The notes below the pieces were generated by a model, which did no database searches, was not told the origin of the DNA, and worked only from the letters and a program-made list of their open reading frames with translations. The position numbers were made by a program, and so were the translations under genes. Shown here piece after piece: positions 58,218 through 64,000 of a stretch of DNA of 64,000 nt. Source of the stretch: Drechslerella dactyloides (taxonomy: Eukaryota > Ascomycota > Orbiliomycetes > Orbiliales > Orbiliaceae); NCBI GenBank assembly GCA_020064725.1, contig JAGTWJ010000003.1:2356001-2420000 (forward strand). Reading direction: 5' to 3'. Each line of letters opens with the position of its first letter. Positions within the stretch are counted from its first letter, which is position 1.

Positions 58218-59896
58218 CTAATACCGCCGTCTCAGTAATGATGGTTCTACACAGTTGGTTAGTAACTGACGTTTTCGCGAACATGGGTATATGGATACTC
58301 ACTCCAGTCGATTGGATGCGTCTCTTCCGTCGCGTCTTCGTCCTGCTTCCAGATCTTGATCGTCTTGTCTGCCTCGCCGGTTATCAACCGCAGCCCGGTC
58401 TTGTCGTAGATGCTTGTGAAAACGCCCTGTTCGGCCTCTAGGGAACCCGGTTGGGCTGTCGTCTCGAGCCCTTGAAACTTGTACCCAGATTTCCAATCAT
58501 AAAATGACATTTCACCGTTGTCGGCTGTCACGAAGCACAAGTTAGCACTCCACATCCATTCGGCAGCGAAAAAAAGGACTCCTTACATCCTGCGAAGAGC
58601 ACGTCGTCCTCGTTCACACTCAACGTGTTCACAATCCCCTTATTCCCCTCAAAGTTCTGCATAAACGCTCCCTCCGGACATTTCCACTGCTTAATGTTAT
58701 CCGCACTCCCGCTTGCGAACGTGAACTCGGTCGGATGGACTGCCAGCGTCCGCACCGCCTTCTTATGATGCGTCAGCACCGCCATGGCCTTGCCCGCTGC
58801 CAGGTCCCACAGCCGTATCGTACCGTCCATCGAACCCGTGAGGATCTGTGGGTCTGCCTCCTGCGTCCGCACCGTTCCAACGGTACCTTTGTGACCCGCG
58901 AGCACCATCACGGCGGCACGCGTCCGCATATCCCACACCCTCGCAACGGCGTCTCGGCCCGTCGTCACCAGGACATCGAGGTTCGGGTGCAGCGCGAGCG
59001 CGTAGACGCCGGACAAATGGCCATGGTAGTGGCGGATGACCTTATTCTGCTCGAGATCCCAGCACTTGACCATCTTGTCCTCCGCGCAGGAGAACAGGTA
59101 CGGATGCCGCGGCGACACCGCGAGTCCTCGCACGGTGGAGATGTGACCGGTCAACGTCAGCCGTAGCGATCCGCTGGCCAGATCCCAGATCTTGATCGTC
59201 CGGTCCCCAGCGCCCGTGCAGAACCACTGGTTGCCCGGCTCGACTTCCACCGCCCGGACCCATCCGAGATGGCCTGATATAACCCTCATCAGCTTCCACG
59301 GCGCGTGCCACACGGGCTTGATCTGCTGCGCTGCGTCGCGTCGGATCATCCCCGTTTCGGACGGCAGGTTCTTCTGCGCGGTGGAGGTGCCGCTGCCACC
59401 GACGCCTGGTTTCCGTAACGTGAGCGCCTGCGATGTACCGGGTGTGTCGGAGATCTTTGCGGGTATCCCCTCTATCAGCTTGGTCGTCGCCGCCGCAGCC
59501 TTCCCGTTCTCCTCTTCCGTCACGGGCGTCGATTGTAGGAGTTTCTGCTTCTTCGCGCCCTTGCGCGCGGACGCTGCGGCAGCTTGCTTGGCCGCGAGCG
59601 CGGGGGGCAGTTCTCGGACATCGTCGTACTCGGCGCGGATTTTGGAGGTGACGAGGACTTTGTGGCTTTGGTCGTCGTCCGGCAGGGAGAATGGGAGGCC
59701 GAAGTCCGCGGTGAAGATTTGTCGTGTGCGCTTCGCGGACTCGCGAATGTGTGACTGCGCGCGCGTTCGTCGTCAGTACAAGGATGCGATGAGGGCAATA
59801 TACATGATGATATGAGGCGCCGTGAGACGCAGCGACGGATGGACTTACGTTTGCAAGAGCAGCGTCCTGCGGCGACACGGATTGGACGTCTGCCAT
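58218..59896 (-). CDS. PRP46: Pre-mRNA splicing factor Prp46 (PLRG1)
   Basis: Four exons in coding order: 59849-59896, 58587-59754, 58303-58524, 58218-58246; 488 aa. Seven WD40 repeats run from about residue 175 to 475, starting VISGHLGWVRAVEVEP and including YDWKSGYKFQ and GEADKTIKIWK. The C-terminus WKPSLLRRRY is conserved in the family. Prp46/PLRG1 is a core member of the NineTeen (Prp19/CDC5L) complex that activates the spliceosome. The N-terminal region (SHIRESAKRTRQIF) is the family's conserved leader. The last coding exon is only 29 nt, so simple ORF calling loses the true end. It faces PFD5 across a 242-bp divergent promoter. Confidence 0.96.
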
Positions 59897-60138
59897 GGCG
59901 ATGGGATAGGGCGTGAATGGCGGATCGATGGATGGTGAAGTTAATAGGGAAGTTCGAGCTCGAATGAGCCGTGACTAAACGAGTAAACGGGACTCTGCAA
60001 CACCACTTTTCACCCACACCGCCAGCTTCTCCCCCACGTTCCTTTCGAGCTCGCCCCGCCACGAACGGACGAACGACACTCGTTACCCAGAACACCAAGC
60101 AGGATCCCAAAGATCTATCTACCAAGAGACTGATCACG
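59897..60138. promoter_or_regulatory. Compact bidirectional promoter PRP46/PFD5
   Basis: 242 bp between divergent start codons. It carries a perfect 12-bp palindrome TTCGAGCTCGAA (59953-59964) and a second partial copy TTCGAGCTCG (60044-60053). The repeated palindrome could be a shared regulatory site; this is inference. Confidence 0.5.
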
Positions 60139-60829
60139 ATGTCCAAGGCCTCCGGAAAGCAGCAGCAGACCGTCGACCTGTCTACGCTGTCCATCCAGAA
60201 CCTGTCCGCCGTCAAAAAGCAGCTGGACGAGGAGCTCGAGCACCTTACCGCCTCCTTCCAGAAGCTGCGGACCGCGCAGGCCAAGTTCCGAGAATGCGTC
60301 AAGGCCATCCAGAACGGCGTCAATCCCGAGCTTGAGGGTGGGCCGCCACAACATGCCACTACTCCGTCCACCATATGCTCTATGCTCTCGTGCTGATGCT
60401 TCCGTTCAATGCCAGGCAAAACGATACTAGTCCCGCTGACGCAGTCGCTCTACGTACCCGGAAAGCTGGAGGATATGCAGAACGTCCTGGTAGACGTCGG
60501 CACCGGCTATTACGTGGAAAAGGTCCGCCATCCACAATCCTTTCTCAGTCATGCATATACCCGCCATGCTAACGTCAACTGTGCATCCAGACAACGGAAA
60601 AGGCGATCGTATTCTACAACGAGAAGATCAAGACCGTCGGTAGCAATCTAGACGACTTGGAAAAGATCATCACGCAGAAGACGCAGAACACCAAGGTCGT
60701 CGAGGATGGTGCGTATTCTACTCCCACTCTCTCTATTTCAGCGGTCCCCGTATTCTCTCAGTAGCTAACGGACATTCTTTGCAAACAGTCTTGCGGACAA
60801 AGGTGCTGAGTGGAGATTCGGCATCGTGA
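60139..60829 (+). CDS. PFD5: Prefoldin subunit 5
   Basis: Four exons: 60139-60337, 60416-60522, 60591-60708, 60789-60829; 154 aa, the usual size of this alpha-class subunit (yeast Gim5). Helix 1 includes NLSAVKKQLDEELEHLTASF. The beta-hairpin core reads ILVPLTQSLYVPGKL and VDVGTGYYVEK, both hallmarks of PFDN5. Helix 2 begins EKAIVFYNEKIKTVGSNLDD. It is part of the hexameric prefoldin that delivers unfolded tubulin and actin to CCT. Its partner PFD1 lies 33 kb away in this window. It is expressed divergently from PRP46. Confidence 0.95.
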
Positions 60830-61110
60830 GTTTTATACCGAATCGGACAGTAGCGGAGCCCATAATATACCATATCGCTGTATTTATCTGCAAGAGTATA
60901 TAGAAGTCACAGTCTTCATTCCCAGAGAATACTACAAGTCGACATACCTTCCCATACTGCGGATCTCGACAACTAAATATACACAACCATCCATGTCTGC
61001 ATAGCAAGCCGCCGTGCTTGAATTAATGAAGCCCAGAATTATAAAAAGGGCTACAACTAAGCACCCTCAATAGCGGAGGGAAACACATCAATAGAATTCC
61101 ATATCACCCG

Positions 61111-64000
61111 TCACTTCAGCCCGCCTCTCTCCTTCTCGGCTCGAGAGTATTCGGAATCGCCATATCCCGATGCGGTATCGCTCTGCAGTCCATATTTCTC
61201 CTTACCCGGCCGCGCGTACCGCGAGTATTCCGATTCACCGTACCGAGATTCCGTGTCGCTTTCTTCAAGCCCCAGCGTCGCCTTGGCCTGACGCGAGTAT
61301 TCCGTATCGCCATACGCGGAGAAATCTTGAGTGACGACTGTTTTGGCGGTATTGGAGCTCTGTCGCACCACCCGTCTAGCCTTGACAGGCTGGGCACGGG
61401 GGACGGGAGGGCGAGTATAGAGGTCTTCCTCCTCTGGCGTAGATGCATCGTTCTCCTCATCGTCCTCACCGTCGTCTTCTCCAGCACCGGTAGATATCTC
61501 TCCGCTCGCGTACCAAAACCGATCGTCCTGGACAGCGGTTTCGATCAGCACAGTTCCCTTCTCCAGCTCCTTTCTTGCGGCGTCGTCCGCTGCGACTAGC
61601 TGCTGCATTGTCATCTCCGGCTTCAGCCCCTCCTTCGCCCGCCTGTCTGCTTTGACTTTGGCTTTGACTTCGGCTATGATCTTGACGCAAGTCTGGATTT
61701 TGTCCATGAGCCCTCTGAAACCGTCGACCTCTTTGTCCGCCTTCCCCTTCCCCTTGTAAGCATGGTGGGACTCGATCTTCCCACCGGTCGTCGCGAAGAA
61801 CTCATCGACACTGGGCACCCAGTCGCCGGTGCAGCCAATGGGCAATTCACTCTGCTTCGTGAAAATGGCATCCCACTCTGAATTGTACAAGCTGACACCC
61901 CAGCGCACATCAGTCGTCGTGAAATTGGAGAAGTCGGTGGGGAACCCTCCACTCATGACATCCTTCTTGGCAACCGTGTCGTCGATACCGCGGATGTGCT
62001 CATACTGTGTGACTTCAAAAATATATGGAGTCCCTGTAAACCAGTAGGGATACTTCTTCTTCGTGACGATAGACACCACCTTGATACCCGGCAGAGTAAT
62101 ATAAGAGACGCGCTTGGTATTGCCGTCCTTGGAGTCGACCAGGTTGAGGTGCAGCACGAATTCGGCCAGAACGGGCATCTTGTCAATGTCCGGAACAGCT
62201 TGGCCGATGGTCAATTCGATTTCGTAGGCGACGTTTGCCTCGAGATCAACCAACTTGAGATCCAGCGGTGTCCTCTTCTTCATGACCCGTGTCGTTTCTT
62301 CAGTCGTTCTGGGAAGTCTCAGCCAGCGGCGTGCACTAACACGGTACTCTCCGGTCTTGGGGGACTTCTCAAACTCGACTTCAAGCTTGATCTCCACCGG
62401 AGGGTCTGGCTTTCGAGTGACGACCAGGTACATCGAAGATGAATAGACCGGCTCCATGCGTCCTTCTGCGTCTCTTACTTCATACGGACTGGCGGGATGG
62501 AATAAATCGGTGCGCATCTCACACAGGTTCAGAAGACGCTCACCAACCGCAGGCGAGCCAACCCTACATAGCACGCAGCAATTGTTAGCGTCGTACCAGA
62601 GTAACATCATTGACTGGTAACTTACTGTCTGAAAATCTCTCCGCGTGCCATTGCAACTCGCAGCATCTCAATGAATTCTTCTAGCCCATGTCGAAGGAAC
62701 CTCGGACGTCTGTATCCGAAGAGAATGAATGTTCCGAAATAGATGCGGAACTTCGCAAACATGCGAAGATAGAACAAATCTTTGAGAGTCATATCGAGAG
62801 CGGATTTCATAAATGATTCGTTCGCCAGTGTCAAGATGTCATGTCTCGATGTCCAGTTCTTATGTTGTTGACAGCTGCCATCGTCTCCCAGATACAGCTG
62901 GACCCCAACGGAGTCCTTCTCAGGCTTGAAAGAAACCGGGAGATTGCTGAGCTCGTGATCCTTGTCGAACAAGACCTGCGGCTGGAAAAGCTTCGGCGGG
63001 ATGGCCAATGTGATGCCAATCGAGGCCCTGTTTCGAGCGGCAACCTCGCAGAAGACAACGTAGATGCGGTCCAAGGCTTTCTGGATCGATTCTTGGTCGT
63101 ATCCGAGAACCCTGAAGCAATGCCTCTTGGAAGAGTATACAATGTACACACCGACTTCCAATCTGATAGGGTCCAATGATTCGTAGTTCATTCCCAGAAC
63201 CTCCGCGGGGCTGACCTCCGACTGGGGCCAAGCAAACACGCCAGTGTAAGGGAACACCTCATTCGGATCTGGAAAGCTCCTGAACCGACCCTTCTCCTCT
63301 CTTTCTTTCTCTTCTTTGGTGGCAGCATCGCGGTGGCGTTTATCTGGGATTGCTTTCACTTTAGCCCAGTTCAAGGACTTCTTCGCTGCCGACTGGGCGC
63401 TTTTGTCCGCATGCTTGTTGAGGTACACCAGATATTCCTTTGCGCGGTCTACCGCCTCGGGTGTCCCCCAGATTCGAATCCTCTATTCAATAGTCAGCGA
63501 AAGGTTATTGTCCAGCTCGCTTTACAGTCTGTGCTTACGTTGAAGCGGATAGTCTTCTTCGCATCGGCCCAATCCTGGGGTTCATCCTGAGGAAACTTCA
63601 TGTGCGTGCCAGTTAGCTCAGCGATGGCGTTGATGTGATGGCGGTCTGCCCCCATGATCCCACTTTCGACGTCGACGATTTCTTTCTTCTCATTCTTCCC
63701 CTTGTGTTTATCATTAGCATTGAAGCGCTCGTTGCGAGTGGGTTGTTTCTCTTCCTTTTTGGCATCTTTGTTCGTCGTGGGGAATAGATAGTAGGCTTCA
63801 TTCACAGCCCAGTTAGATCAGTCATTCTCGCGCAATATGATGCGGGGGACATCCTACCGGTAGGTTCACGGTCATGCTGGCGAGCAAGCCTATCTCCGTC
63901 GTTCAACTTCCGGGTATCGTGGGCAGGTCCTTCGAGCTGCTTTCTCGGAGGTGGCCGGTTCTCAGCTCCACGTTGTTGTTGTTTGAATTTTCCCGGGCCT
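61111..64000 (-). CDS. KH-domain protein, 5' end beyond the window
   Basis: Four exons are visible in coding order: 63858-64000 (continuing past the edge), 63539-63795, 62626-63482 and 61111-62563; about 900 residues with the C-terminus complete. A KH-like module runs ESGIMGADRHHINAIAELTG, then IRIWGTPEAVDRAKEYLVYL. Its GxxG loop reads GADR, so RNA contact may be altered. The central part (VGVYIVYSSKRHCFRVLGYD, FYLRMFAKFRIYFGTFIL) is globular and not familiar. It may belong with fungal KH proteins such as yeast YLL032C, but I hold this loosely. The C-terminal 60 residues hold three YG(D/E)(S/T)EYSR repeats. The 5' end and start codon lie outside. Confidence 0.8.

Noticed and set aside
59520..60419. 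299-codon open frame on the minus strand
   Set aside because: It crosses the PRP46/PFD5 promoter and both first exons in the wrong frame; both real genes are clear.
63460..63482. tRNA B-box-like GATTCGAATCC
   Set aside because: No A box or acceptor stem nearby, and it lies in a coding exon of the KH gene.
1..64000. Transposons, CRISPR arrays, rRNA genes, biosynthetic cluster
   Set aside because: No transposase, reverse transcriptase or integrase frames, terminal repeats, spaced direct repeats, rRNA-like sequence or cluster enzymes were seen. The RNase H-like gene has no retroelement partner domains.

Overview
The window is nuclear DNA of a filamentous ascomycete (Pezizomycotina). The evidence is many short introns (about 50-110 nt, with GT..AG ends and CTAAC/CTGAC branch sites), a multi-intron beta-tubulin of the benA type, fungal-type RXT2, OPI3 and NAS6, and a secreted M28 leucine aminopeptidase. 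I could not place it more finely than Pezizomycotina. I see no transposon, rRNA, convincing tRNA, CRISPR array or secondary-metabolite cluster. The 23 gene models were spliced by hand. For every complete model the summed exon lengths are a multiple of three. The last gene runs off the right edge, and the 3' end of NAS6 is uncertain.

Layout: 2.2-12 kb, plus strand: an RSC7/Swp82-type chromatin remodeller subunit, a 4.5 kb gene-poor stretch, an orphan single-pass membrane protein, and an orphan protein with a degenerate RNase H fold. 12.3-17 kb, minus strand: an IMPACT-domain protein, the 60S-export GTPase NUG1, and a small tail-anchored coiled-coil protein. 20-22 kb: a homeodomain transcription factor. 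24-28 kb: a strongly structured intergenic element, NAS6, prefoldin subunit 1 and an orphan gene. 28.7-34.8 kb: TRAPPC11 and RXT2, divergently transcribed. 35-41.5 kb, plus strand: beta-tubulin, argininosuccinate synthase and an APQ12-like membrane protein. 42-48 kb, minus strand: a TMF1-like golgin and an alkaline ceramidase. 50-58 kb: a leucine aminopeptidase, an orphan coiled-coil protein and the phospholipid methyltransferase OPI3. 58-64 kb: spliceosomal PRP46, prefoldin subunit 5, and a KH-domain protein cut by the window end.

Most genes are single-copy housekeeping functions: chromatin (RSC7, RXT2), ribosome export (NUG1), proteasome assembly (NAS6), tubulin folding (two prefoldin subunits plus their client beta-tubulin), ER/Golgi trafficking and lipids (TRAPPC11, TMF1-like, ceramidase, OPI3), splicing (PRP46) and arginine synthesis. 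They do not form a pathway cluster. The most unusual points are the RNase H-like orphan, the hairpin cluster around an A17/T17 tract at 24.0-24.2 kb, the Ala-Asn-Gly-X repeat tail ending in a KKXX signal on the ceramidase, a recurring 12-mer (GATATCGCGATG) and a recurring CATGCATG palindrome, and a probable GC-AG intron in TRAPPC11.
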